Assembly: GCF_003431325.1 (NCBI RefSeq)
Contig: NZ_CP010515.1
Location: forward strand, 1 to 64,000
Direction: 5' to 3'
DNA from: Acidilobus sp. 7A
Lineage (GTDB): Archaea; Thermoproteota; Thermoprotei_A; Sulfolobales; Acidilobaceae
DNA: 64,000 bases
The translations under genes were made by a program, and so were the position numbers. Shown here piece after piece: positions 25,112 to 33,018 of this stretch. The first letter of the stretch is position 1; every line of letters begins with the position of its first letter. The notes under the pieces were generated by a model that was not told the DNA's origin, made no database searches, and was given only the letters and a program-made list of their open reading frames with translations.

Positions 25112-26304
25112 TCAAAGCGAGGCCGCCAGGGCCATGAGGCCACTGGCAACGACGAGGGCAGACATGACCCAGTAGGCCGCCGCCCTGGCCCCCTTAGCCT
25201 GGCCTCCCCAGCAACGTCCTCCCTTGACGCTATCTTGCCAAGCATGTAGAGGAGTGGCGCCAGGATTATTGTAAAGGCCGCCATGAGGTCAAGTATGAGG
25301 CTTATGAGGCCGCTGAGCGAGAGGGCCACTATCACTACAGCTGGGACGCTCTCAACCACGTAGGTGAGCCTGTAGGCCAGCGTGCCCCTCCTGAAGTTAA
25401 CAGCCTCCAGGAAGCCCCAGGCGGAAGCCATGGAGATCACCACGAGGGCGAGGAAGCCTGAGGCAATGAAGCCGACTCCCATGACATACCTGCTCAGGCT
25501 CCCGAGGGGCTGCAGGGCCTCTGTAAGCGCCTCAGCGTTGAGCGCGTCCCCCACCCTCTGGCCGAGAAAGATGCCAACAATCACGGTTGCAGCCATGAGA
25601 AGCTCAGACACTATTGCGCCTAACAGGGTCTCAGCCCTCTCCGGCCTCAGGTCCTTTGGCCTCAGGCCCTTCCTGGCGTCCGCGCCGGAGTGGAAGAACA
25701 GCATCCATGGCATTATTACAGAGCCAACGCTCGCCGCTAACATGTAGTCAAAGTCGGGCCTCCAGATGGGCCACGGCGACAACAGCGAGGTGCCGAGCCT
25801 TGTGGGGTCGGGCCTCACCATAAAGGCGGTTAACAGCAGGGCGGCGACCAGGACGAAGCTTATCGGGAGAAGCGCGGCCTCTGTGTGCCTGTACCTTCCG
25901 CTCCAGGCCACGGCTATGTGTATGAGGAACACCGTCAGCAGCCCAGGGAGCACGGGGAGGCCGAGAAGCTTCAGCCCGACCGCTATGCCAGCATACTCAG
26001 CGACATACTCCATGACGTCAGCTGTTGCCATCGGTATTGATGCCAGCTGGGCAGCCCTTCGGCCATAGAGCTGCCTTATGGCAGTCCCCAGGCCCATGCC
26101 TGAGACGGTCCCCAGCACGCCCGCCACGTCCTGTATTACGAAGAGAGGCACTGTGAGGGCTAGCATCACGCCTACCATCAGGTAGCCCCACGTGGCCCCG
26201 ACCTGGAAGCCAGTCACTATTGAGGCCACGTCCACGTCAGCTATCATCACTAGCCACGCTGGGCCGAAGGTCCTCAGCGCGTCCCTGATACTGCTGGCGT
26301 TCAA
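25112..26304 (-). CDS. NRAMP-family divalent metal transporter, C-terminal frameshift
   Basis: Membrane transporter of the NRAMP fold with about 11 helices. The helix 1 motif is IADVDVASIVTGFQ, in place of the canonical DPGN, and helix 6 contains IMPWMLFFHSGAD, like the MPHN region. The literal frame runs to 25033 with an arginine-rich, non-membrane tail overlapping polB. Shifting frame near 25200 instead gives ARAAAYWVMSALVVASGLMA, a clear last helix, with a stop at 25112. A one-base indel or assembly error is therefore likely. It starts at TTG 26304. The altered helix 1 motif leaves the transported ion uncertain. Confidence 0.75.
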
Positions 26305-26337
26305 CCCTGCAGCTACACCATCCTTTCTGTCGGGCTC

Positions 26338-26453
26338 TGAGGCTTTTAAGTGCGCCTAAACATTAATCTTATTTATTTAATACCGCTTATCCGATTCTAG
26401 GTAACAATAAGTGAATAAAACTGAAGGGGAGCAGTTAGGGCCTAGGCTGGGGC
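26338..26453. promoter_or_regulatory. Divergent promoter region between NRAMP and tmk
   Basis: AT-rich stretch between two divergent genes. TATA-like patches are CTTTTAAG (about 26342-26349, readable on both strands) and ATTTATTTAATAC (about 26371-26383). There is no other feature. Confidence 0.35.
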
Positions 26454-27101
26454 TTGAGGGGTATTATAGTAGCGCTTGAGGGCATAGACGGCAGCGGCCT
26501 GACGACACACTCAAGGCTGTTGACCTCAAGGCTGTCAGGGGTGGGCCTCAGGGCGGTCTACACGAAGGAGCCCACAGGGGGTCCGGTCGGGCAGCTGATA
26601 AGGCAGCTCCTGGCGTCCGGGAGGCCTGACCCCAGGGTCGCGGCGCTCCTCTTCGCAGCGGACAGGGCCTGGCACCTCAGCCAGGACCCCAGCCTGCCCG
26701 GTGGCGTCCTTGGGGCGCTGGAGCAGGGCTACGTAGTAGTCATGGACAGGTACAAGTACAGCTCAATCGCCTACCAGGGGGCCTCGGGGGCTGACCCGGG
26801 GTGGCTCTGGGAGGTCAACAGCTTCGCGCCCGAGGCGGACATAATAGTCTTCATAGACGTGCCTGTGGAGGTCGCAGTGGCCAGGGTAATGAGCAGGGAG
26901 GTGAGGGAGGGCTATGAGACAGAGCGGTTCCTGAGGGCCGTCAAAGAGGCCTTCGAAGGTGTTCTCAGGGAGGCAGAGGCCAGGGGGGCCAGGGTCCTGA
27001 GGCTGAGCCAGGTGAGGGACGGCAAGGTAATGGATGTTGAGGCGTTCTCGTCACTGCTCTTTGATAAGGTCAGCGCGCTGCTCGAGGAGTCCCGCCGTTG
27101 A
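26454..27101 (+). CDS. tmk: Thymidylate kinase with non-canonical P-loop
   Basis: 215 residues of the dTMP kinase family, phosphorylating dTMP to dTDP. EGIDGSGLTTHSRLL is the P-loop, TKEPTGGPVGQLIRQLL the substrate loop, and VVMDRYKYSSIAYQG the DRY motif. The usual Walker A lysine (GxGKST) is replaced by leucine (GSGLTT). The rest of the protein looks complete. It starts at TTG. The gene may be an active variant that uses another basic residue, or a regulatory paralogue. Confidence 0.88.
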   Translation: MRGIIVALEGIDGSGLTTHSRLLTSRLSGVGLRAVYTKEPTGGPVGQLIRQLLASGRPDPRVAALLFAADRAWHLSQDPSLPGGVLGALEQGYVVVMDRYKYSSIAYQGASGADPGWLWEVNSFAPEADIIVFIDVPVEVAVARVMSREVREGYETERFLRAVKEAFEGVLREAEARGARVLRLSQVRDGKVMDVEAFSSLLFDKVSALLEESRR

Positions 27102-27153
27102 GAAAAGGTTAAATTTTGAGGCGACGAGAGACCCTTGGGCCAGGTGTGATCTC

Positions 27154-27459
27154 ATGGCAAGGGACAAGACAACAGGCGCGGCGCTGCTGATCATATCTGT
27201 GCTTGTTATAGTAGTCTACAACTTCGTCATGTGGTACCCGTCGCTGGCTAATATGGCCTCATACTTCCTGCTCAAGTTGACGGACTCCATATTGATAGTG
27301 GTTGTCCTTGCTATACTGGCGTGGATAGGCTACACGCTCCTCACGACGCCTCCGCCTAAGCCCATAGAGGAGATAGAGAAGGAGCTGGAGAGTGAGCTGA
27401 AGAACATAACGGCCCAGAAACAGGCCCCCTCATCGGAGGGCGGCAAGGATCAGAAGTAA
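27154..27459 (+). CDS. Small two-helix membrane protein
   Basis: 101 residues from the ATG at 27154, preceded by CAGGTGTGATC. Two transmembrane helices (about 8-27 and 43-62) are followed by a charged cytoplasmic-type tail (PKPIEEIEKELESELKNI). The open frame extends back into tmk, but that part has no membrane character. It is conserved-looking but of unknown function. The gap to tmk is ~50 nt, so co-transcription is possible. Confidence 0.55.
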   Translation: MARDKTTGAALLIISVLVIVVYNFVMWYPSLANMASYFLLKLTDSILIVVVLAILAWIGYTLLTTPPPKPIEEIEKELESELKNITAQKQAPSSEGGKDQK

Positions 27460-27523
27460 AATATGTTTGTTATAGAGAAAGTGCCGTGAACTTTTATTAT
27501 TTCTGAGCGGCCTCACACGTGGC

Positions 27524-28357
27524 ATGGGTGAACTTTTGAGGGGCAGGCTGAGCAGATTAAGCCTAAGCACAACGTCAACGATCATCATAATTATAATTGT
27601 TGCTGTGGCTGCCATAGCTGGGGTAGCAATCCTTGGCCCCCGCGCGGCCCCGCACGCCAGCACCGCCTCAAGCCAGCCGACGACCTCCAGCATTACGGTG
27701 ACTTCAAGCTCAGCTCCAGCTGTCAGCACAACTAGCGTCCAGCAGCTCACGCTGAGCTCCATCGAGTCGCTCAACTCCAGCTGGGTCATCTCGCTGGGCC
27801 CTGAGAACTCCTCTAAGGTCATAGTCATAATCTACGACCCGGAGTGCCCCTACTGCTCCCTTGAGCTCAACGCGACCCTGCCCTTCTTCTACTACGTATC
27901 ACTGAACACGAGCCAGGCGAGGGTGGTCTTCCTCGGCCTCCCGATACACCAGTACTCGGTGCAGATGCTCGAGATACTTTACGAGGTCTACAAGCTCTAC
28001 GGCCCCAAGGCCTTCGTTGAGCTGCTCGACTTCAACTACGCCTACTACACCAGGAATATAGAGCTATACCTTAACCATGAGGTGAACCAGCTGGTGATGC
28101 CTACAAATTACACCCTGATAGAGATGGCCGACGAACTCGGCTTCAACGTGACCCAGCAGGAGAGCAACGCCTGGTACCCGGCGGTCGCCGGGGTTGAGAG
28201 CTTCCTCCTCTCGCACAACGTCAGCGCCGTCCCTACGATATTAGCCTTCAACGGCTCTCAGGAGCCGGTCTACTATCATGTGGGACTTGAGCAGCCCGTG
28301 TACCTAGTAGGCAACCTGACCGAGAGGCTTGACCTCAATGTGCCGGGGCTGAGCTAA
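27524..28357 (+). CDS. Membrane-anchored DsbA/thioredoxin-like protein
   Basis: 277 residues. A cytoplasmic basic start, one membrane helix (about residues 21-38) and a Ser/Thr-rich linker (about 43-75) are followed by an external thioredoxin-fold domain. The active site is YDPECPYCSLEL (CPYC at about residues 108-111) and the cis-Pro loop is VSAVPTILAFNG. Several N-x-S/T sequons fit an extracellular location. It probably makes or isomerises disulfides in secreted proteins. ATG start after a TATA-like CTTTTATTA (about 27491). Confidence 0.82.
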   Translation: MGELLRGRLSRLSLSTTSTIIIIIIVAVAAIAGVAILGPRAAPHASTASSQPTTSSITVTSSSAPAVSTTSVQQLTLSSIESLNSSWVISLGPENSSKVIVIIYDPECPYCSLELNATLPFFYYVSLNTSQARVVFLGLPIHQYSVQMLEILYEVYKLYGPKAFVELLDFNYAYYTRNIELYLNHEVNQLVMPTNYTLIEMADELGFNVTQQESNAWYPAVAGVESFLLSHNVSAVPTILAFNGSQEPVYYHVGLEQPVYLVGNLTERLDLNVPGLS

Positions 28358-28396
28358 TCATCTCGCGCTGCCAGGCCCTCCTGGGGCGGACCGACG

Positions 28397-28849
28397 TTGA
28401 GCGCCTGCAGCGTCTACTCAGTTAAGGTCCCATGGAGTAAAGTGATGGTAGCCTTGTGCGAGGCCAATGTCAGCGACGAGGCCCTTGAGGAGGTCTCCTC
28501 AAGGCACGGGCTTGAGGCCCTCGTGCTGAGGCTCAGGGGAAGGCCTGACCCCTGCGAGGCGGCCCTCTACCTGCTGTACTCGAGGGAGGACGAGGTCCAG
28601 GGCATGGTGAGGCTGAGGAAGAGGCACCTGCAGGCGCTGCTCTACGCCACGAGGTCAAGGCAGCTCTCAGAGGCCCTCAGCGCCACGAGGGGAGGTAGAG
28701 TCATAGTGATAGCATCAGATGACGAGGGGAGGCTGAGGGAGGCGGCAGGCGAGCTGGGCCTCTCAGTAGGAAGCCCCAGCGAGGCGGCCTGCGACGTGGA
28801 GAGGCTGCAGGGCCTCGCGTCTTTTAGGCTCCAGCTGCTCGTGGGTTAA
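28397..28849 (+). CDS. Cgi121-like KEOPS complex subunit
   Basis: 150 residues. The best clue is RKRHLQALLYATRSRQLSEA followed by a hydrophobic strand (GGRVIVIASDDEGRL). This order resembles Cgi121, the KEOPS subunit that recruits tRNA for t6A modification. The N-terminal half (VKVPWSKVMVALCEANVSDE) is a strand-helix unit that fits the fold. It starts at TTG; ATG 28445 is an alternative. No other KEOPS genes are nearby. The assignment is from a weak pattern. Confidence 0.5.
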   Translation: MSACSVYSVKVPWSKVMVALCEANVSDEALEEVSSRHGLEALVLRLRGRPDPCEAALYLLYSREDEVQGMVRLRKRHLQALLYATRSRQLSEALSATRGGRVIVIASDDEGRLREAAGELGLSVGSPSEAACDVERLQGLASFRLQLLVG

Positions 28850-28929
28850 GCTTTAAGCCTCGGAGGGGACTTCAGGGAGGCCCGATGATTAGGTGGACCG
28901 CTGCTGAGCCGTGAAGAGCTGGTCCAAGG

Positions 28930-29781
28930 CTATGAGGGCTTCCTGGGCCTGACGTAGTCGACAATCTTCGTGTAGTCCAGCTCCCCCAGGCCGTGGAGCT
29001 CAGCCTGCTTGTAGAGGCTTGCCGCCGCTGATGTGACGGTAGCTGGGAGGCCGGCGTCAAAGGAGGCCCTGCTGGCGTACTCAAGGTCCTTCGCTGCCAG
29101 GGAGAGCCTGAAGTGAACCTCTGACCCCTTGAGCATCCTGTCTATGTACTTCTCCGCGACCCCCGCGAAGGCGGTCTTCCCCATAACAGCCTTAAGCTTC
29201 TCAGCGTCGACCCCGTATGCCTCGGCGAGCGACAGGGCCTCGGCTAGGGACGACATGGTCGTTACGAGGACGGCGTTGTAGGCCAGCTTCAGCGCCATGG
29301 CCTGCCCTAGGCCGCCTACCTCAACGACCTCCCCAGCGGCCTCGAGGACTTTCCTTGACAGCCTTATGCAGCTGCCGTCCCCCGAGGCCAGAAAGAGGGC
29401 CTTGCCGCTCACTATGTCGTTGGCGCCTCCTATGACTGGGGCCTCGACGTAGCATATGCCGAGGCCGGCGAAGTGCTCGCCCAGGGCCCTGCTGGTGCTT
29501 GGAGTTATCGTTGAGGAGTTGATGAAAAGGAGCCCGTCGGCCCTCTTCATCTCGGCCGCCACAGATATGGCAGCGTTGTCGTCAGAGAGAAACGCCACGG
29601 CAGCGTCAGCGTCCTCCGCGGCCCTCCAGGGGGACCTGAAGGCCTGGCAGCCGACCTCCTTGGCTATAGCCTCAGCCCTCTCAGCAGTCCTGTCCCAGAC
29701 CCCCACCTCAAAGCCCTGGGAGCTCAGCCTCCTCACCATGGCTGAGCCCATTATGCCCGTGCCGAGAACTGCTACCTTCAT
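28930..29781 (-). CDS. 3-hydroxyisobutyrate/6-phosphogluconate dehydrogenase-type oxidoreductase
   Basis: About 283 residues of the beta-hydroxyacid dehydrogenase family. The Rossmann motif is VAVLGTGIMGSAMVRRL at the N-terminus. The substrate loop is INSSTITPSTSRAL, and the catalytic lysine lies in ALKLAYNAVLV (about residue 168). PVIGGANDIVSGKALF is another family signature. ATG 29781 is preceded by GGGGGTGG, which is preferred over TTG 29799. A TATA-like TTTTAAAAG lies at about 29842-29850. It could act on 3-hydroxyisobutyrate, tartronate semialdehyde or a similar acid. Confidence 0.87.
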   Translation of the reverse strand: MKVAVLGTGIMGSAMVRRLSSQGFEVGVWDRTAERAEAIAKEVGCQAFRSPWRAAEDADAAVAFLSDDNAAISVAAEMKRADGLLFINSSTITPSTSRALGEHFAGLGICYVEAPVIGGANDIVSGKALFLASGDGSCIRLSRKVLEAAGEVVEVGGLGQAMALKLAYNAVLVTTMSSLAEALSLAEAYGVDAEKLKAVMGKTAFAGVAEKYIDRMLKGSEVHFRLSLAAKDLEYASRASFDAGLPATVTSAAASLYKQAELHGLGELDYTKIVDYVRPRKPS

Positions 29782-29944
29782 CAGCCCACCCCCTGACAAA
29801 AGGTACTACAAGCTCGCCCTATCTCAGGGGCCGGGGTAGAGCTTTTAAAATTCCCAACAGTTTAAGGGGGCAGCGCACGTGGAAGTGCATGGCGGGCGTA
29901 GTAAGTGTGCGCGTATCCCCACGCAGGCACATATCCTCAAGTCC

Positions 29945-30140
29945 AAAGGACTCACGGGCTGAGGGCTAACCCGCGGCGAGGGGTAACGGGCCGAAGGCCC
30001 GGCCCGCGGCCTGCCGCTGGACGAGCGGAGCGGTTGGACAGTTTCCCGCCAGCCGTGAGGTGATGAAGGTGAAGGCGATAAGCCATGAACCTATGATCCG
30101 CCATGGGGGCCCTCGCCCCTCAGGGCGGGGAGGAGGTCAG
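29945..30140 (+). mobile_element. Solitary TnpB 3'-end relic, family A (no tnpB gene)
   Basis: This ~195-bp block matches the minus strand of 63387-63580. Common landmarks are GGCGAGGGGTA, GGCTGGACGAGCGGAGCGG (with small changes), GCCGTGAGGTGATGAAGGTG and a final hairpin plus GGCGGGGAGGAGGTCAG ending at 30140. The intact tnpB at 7856 ends with the same hairpin. Only the element's 3' part is present, and codons are broken by stops. It could be a stand-alone guide RNA or a decayed copy. Confidence 0.65.
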
Positions 30141-30236
30141 CTGGAGGGCCCTGCCCTTTTAGGGGCAAACAGCATCAGCAAGATATATTGCTTTAGGGGG
30201 CGCTTTGGCAGGAGTGGGAGTAGCAGGTAGTCAGGG

Positions 30237-31277
30237 TTGCCAGAGAAGATATGTCCCATGTGCGGCAGGAGCAGCGCTGAGGTGGAGTTCATAGGCAACC
30301 TCTGCAAGGACTGCTTCGTAAAGAAGTACGGCGTGGCCCAGCTTCCTGAGCAGGTCGAGGTGACCTACTGCACCTCGTGCCACGCCCACAGGTCCATGGG
30401 GAGGTGGTCGGACCCCTATGAGAGCCTCGAGGAGTCAATAGCTGACTACCTAGAGGCATATCTGGCTAACAGGGTTAAGCCCGTCGAGCCCATAGAGGAG
30501 GTCACAATAAAGGGGCTGAGGCTTGAGATAGCTGGGAAGGAGGCTAGGGCCTACGTTGACCTTGAGGGCAGGTACGGCAGCGTCACGGCGAGCGAGACCG
30601 CTGTGGTGAAGGTCATACTGAAGCCCACGCTCTGCCCAATATGCTCGTCCCGCAAGACTGGCGAGGGCTACACCGCTGTGGTCCAGGTCAGGTCGTACCC
30701 GAGGCCCCTTAAGGGCGAGGCCCTCAGGAGGCTCAGGAGGATCATAGACTCCGTCAGCGAGGACGTGGTGAAGGTGAAGGAGCTTAAGGAGGGCATAGAC
30801 GTCTACATGAGGGACCACCCGACCGCCAGGGTCCTGGCCGCCAGGCTCAGGTCAGAGTTCAACGCTAAGGTGGTCGAGACGTTCAAGGGCATGGGCGAGA
30901 AGGTGAAGCTCTACGTCTCCGCCAGGCTCGCTACCCTGTCGCCTGGCGACTTAATAGAGGTCGAGGGCTCGCCCATGTTCTACCTCGGGGACACCAAGAA
31001 CGGCATGCTCCTCGTGAACCTGGACACGGACAAGAGGGTGATGATGAGCCCTGAGAGGCTGTGGGACAGCGGCTTCAGCCTGTACCAGGGGCAGAACCTG
31101 AAGAGCATGATGCTCCTGAGCAGGCAGGGCAACAGGTACGTCCTAGTCAGCGACGAGGACTCAATAGAGGTGCCATCTGACCAGGTGGAGGCCTTCACCG
31201 AGAGCCTTAACGAGGGCGAGAGGTACTTAGTTTATTTATCCAGGAGGCGCATATACCTTGTCAGGAGGGAAGGGTAG
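30237..31277 (+). CDS. NMD3-family 60S/50S export/assembly factor homologue
   Basis: 346 residues. N-terminal zinc-binding knuckles KICPMCGRSS, LCKDCFVKK, YCTSCHAHRS and TLCPICSSR give the NMD3 pattern of four CxxC pairs. The middle carries the KH-like part, and a C-terminal OB/SH3-like region follows (LSPGDLIEVEGS). In eukaryotes NMD3 binds the large ribosomal subunit during late assembly; in archaea its role is probably subunit maturation. It starts at TTG and heads a four-gene operon with aIF1A, Rio1 and Pno1. Confidence 0.9.
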   Translation: MPEKICPMCGRSSAEVEFIGNLCKDCFVKKYGVAQLPEQVEVTYCTSCHAHRSMGRWSDPYESLEESIADYLEAYLANRVKPVEPIEEVTIKGLRLEIAGKEARAYVDLEGRYGSVTASETAVVKVILKPTLCPICSSRKTGEGYTAVVQVRSYPRPLKGEALRRLRRIIDSVSEDVVKVKELKEGIDVYMRDHPTARVLAARLRSEFNAKVVETFKGMGEKVKLYVSARLATLSPGDLIEVEGSPMFYLGDTKNGMLLVNLDTDKRVMMSPERLWDSGFSLYQGQNLKSMMLLSRQGNRYVLVSDEDSIEVPSDQVEAFTESLNEGERYLVYLSRRRIYLVRREG

Positions 31278-31280
31278 CGC

Positions 31281-31616
31281 TTGGTAGACAGGAGGAGGCA
31301 GGGCAAGGGCGAGATGCCCCTCCCCAGCGACGAGGAGGGCACAATGCTCTGCGTCACTGAGAGGATAGTGGGAGGTAACTTCGTCGAGGTCATATGCGCT
31401 GACGGCAACAAGTACATGGCTATGATACCCGGCAAGATGAGGAGGAGGGTCTGGGTCCACGAGGGCGACCTCGTGCTCTTCCTGCCCTGGGGGACCCCCG
31501 ACAACAAGGGCGAGCTCGTCTACAGGTATAGCGAGTCGGAGTCAAAGGACCTCAGCAGGAAGGGCCTCGTGCCCAAGGACCTGCTCGACCTCATGAGTGG
31601 TGAGGGCGCTTCTTGA
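31281..31616 (+). CDS. Translation initiation factor aIF1A
   Basis: 111 residues with an OB fold. VTERIVGGNFVEVICADGNK, then YMAMIPGKMRRRVWVHEGDL, are the eIF1A core strands. It begins 4 nt after NMD3 with TTG and ends overlapping the rio1 start. aIF1A binds the A site of the small subunit and aids start-site selection. The short basic N-terminus and acidic C-terminus are typical. Confidence 0.93.
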   Translation: MVDRRRQGKGEMPLPSDEEGTMLCVTERIVGGNFVEVICADGNKYMAMIPGKMRRRVWVHEGDLVLFLPWGTPDNKGELVYRYSESESKDLSRKGLVPKDLLDLMSGEGAS

Positions 31617-32395
31617 GCCCGCACAGGCTTAGGGTTGACAGGGAGAAGAGCAAGGTAAAGGACGAGGACGTTATTAAGACCGTTGAGGAGGTGTTTGACT
31701 CCTTCACTAACTACCACATATACAGGCTCAAGAACACCATGAAGGCATTCAGGGAGCTCAGGGGGACCATAAGCGCTGGCAAGGAGGCCAGGGTCTACTG
31801 GGCCAAGGGCTGGAAGGGGGAGGACGTTGCAGTCAAGATATTCCTGACATCCTCGGCCGAGTTCAGGAAGAGCATAAAGAACTACATCTCAGGCGACCCC
31901 AGGTTCCCCTCGCTGCCCTCAAAGTTCAGGGAGCTCGTCTACCTCTGGGCCAGGAAGGAGTACAGCAACCTCTCTGAGATGGCTAAGGCCGGCGTCAGCG
32001 TGCCGCAGCCTATAGCCGTCTCCGGCAACGTGCTCGTCATGAGGTTCCTTGGCGAGGGAGGGCTCAGGGCCCCCCTCCTGGTTGAGGCCGCCAGGGAGCT
32101 TGAGGCCGAGGACCTTGAGAGGATGCTTGAAATGCTGATTAAGGACGTGGAAAGCATGGTCTGCAGGGCGAGGCTGGTCCACGGTGACCTGAGCGAGTAC
32201 AACGTCATGATATGGGAGGGAAGGCCGTGGATAATAGATGTGGCCCAGGCCGTCAGCCTCGAGCACCCAAAGTCGAGGGAGCTGCTTGAGAGGGACGTGA
32301 GTAACGTCTTTAGCTTCTTCTCTCACTGGCTGGACGTGAGCGAGAGGGAGGAGAGCCTCAGGAGGTCCTTAGAGGGATGTCTGGAGAGCAGGTGA
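31613..32395 (+). CDS. RIO1-type atypical protein kinase
   Basis: 260 residues. ISAGKEARVYWAKG is the nucleotide loop, VAVKIFL supplies the catalytic lysine, LVHGDLSEYNVMIW is the catalytic loop and IIDVAQAVSLEHP is the metal-binding loop (DVAQ, typical of RIO1). RIO1 acts in late small-subunit maturation. The TTG start overlaps the aIF1A stop (TTGA), and the 3' end overlaps pno1 by 19 nt, indicating tight coupling. Confidence 0.94.
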   Translation: MSPHRLRVDREKSKVKDEDVIKTVEEVFDSFTNYHIYRLKNTMKAFRELRGTISAGKEARVYWAKGWKGEDVAVKIFLTSSAEFRKSIKNYISGDPRFPSLPSKFRELVYLWARKEYSNLSEMAKAGVSVPQPIAVSGNVLVMRFLGEGGLRAPLLVEAARELEAEDLERMLEMLIKDVESMVCRARLVHGDLSEYNVMIWEGRPWIIDVAQAVSLEHPKSRELLERDVSNVFSFFSHWLDVSEREESLRRSLEGCLESR

Positions 32396-32961
32396 GGCCA
32401 CAGGCGAGGGCCTACGAGCCCGTGCCGCCCGAGGCCCTTGAGAGGGTCAAGGAGGGCCTCAAGGCCCTTGAGAAGCCCATAAGGGAGAGGCTTGGTCTGT
32501 CAGTCAAGGTCGATGAGCAGAACTCGGCCGTGATAATAGAGACCGCCAGCCCCCAGGGCTCAGCCAACGTGCTCAAGGCGAGGGACATTGTGAAGGCGAT
32601 AGTCATAGGGTTCCAGCAGCAGGACATAACAGAGCTACTTGACGATGACACTATGCTTGTCGTAGTGGACGTCCAGTCGGCCGTCAATGACAGGGAGAAC
32701 CACCTGAGGAGGGTCCTCGGCAGGATAATTGGGGAGAACGGGAGGGCCAAGAGGGCCATAGAGGAGATAACAGGCGTCAAGATGGCGGTGAGCGACGGCG
32801 GCCAGGTCGGTATAATAGGGGACTACGAGAGGGCCATGATAGCCAGGCACGGCGTTGAGCTCCTGGTCGAGGGCAAGATGCACGGTACCGTCTACAAGAG
32901 GCTCGAGGCCATGATGAGGGACCTCAAGAGGAGGGAGGCCACGGAGCTCTGGTACAAGTAG
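32377..32961 (+). CDS. KH-domain ribosome assembly factor Pno1/Dim2
   Basis: 194 residues with two KH domains. The second holds the GxxG-type loop IIGENGRAKRAIEEITGVKM. The C-terminal GTVYKRLEAMMRDLKRRE is typical of Pno1/Dim2. In eukaryotes Pno1 binds the 3' end of pre-18S rRNA together with Nob1. Its position directly after rio1 fits a shared role in small-subunit maturation. ATG start inside the rio1 gene. The 3' end lies 10 nt before the second tnpB element's right end. Confidence 0.93.
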   Translation: MSGEQVRPQARAYEPVPPEALERVKEGLKALEKPIRERLGLSVKVDEQNSAVIIETASPQGSANVLKARDIVKAIVIGFQQQDITELLDDDTMLVVVDVQSAVNDRENHLRRVLGRIIGENGRAKRAIEEITGVKMAVSDGGQVGIIGDYERAMIARHGVELLVEGKMHGTVYKRLEAMMRDLKRREATELWYK

Positions 32962-32962
32962 C

Positions 32963-33018
32963 CGTTTGTCCCTAGGTGTTTGTTCTCATTTGTTTATGTT
33001 TATTTGTTGCACCTAGGG
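32963..33018 (-). mobile_element. Right end of the second tnpB element with inverted repeat
   Basis: GTCCCTAGGTG (32968-32978) and CACCTAGGGAC (33008-33018) form a perfect 11-bp inverted repeat. The same structure, with GTCCCTAGGCG and CGCCTAGGGAC, occurs at 57560-57610 without a tnpB gene. Since tnpB is on the minus strand, this is the element's 3' (right) end. The minus-strand sequence beyond it, inside pno1, would be the candidate guide. Confidence 0.7.
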
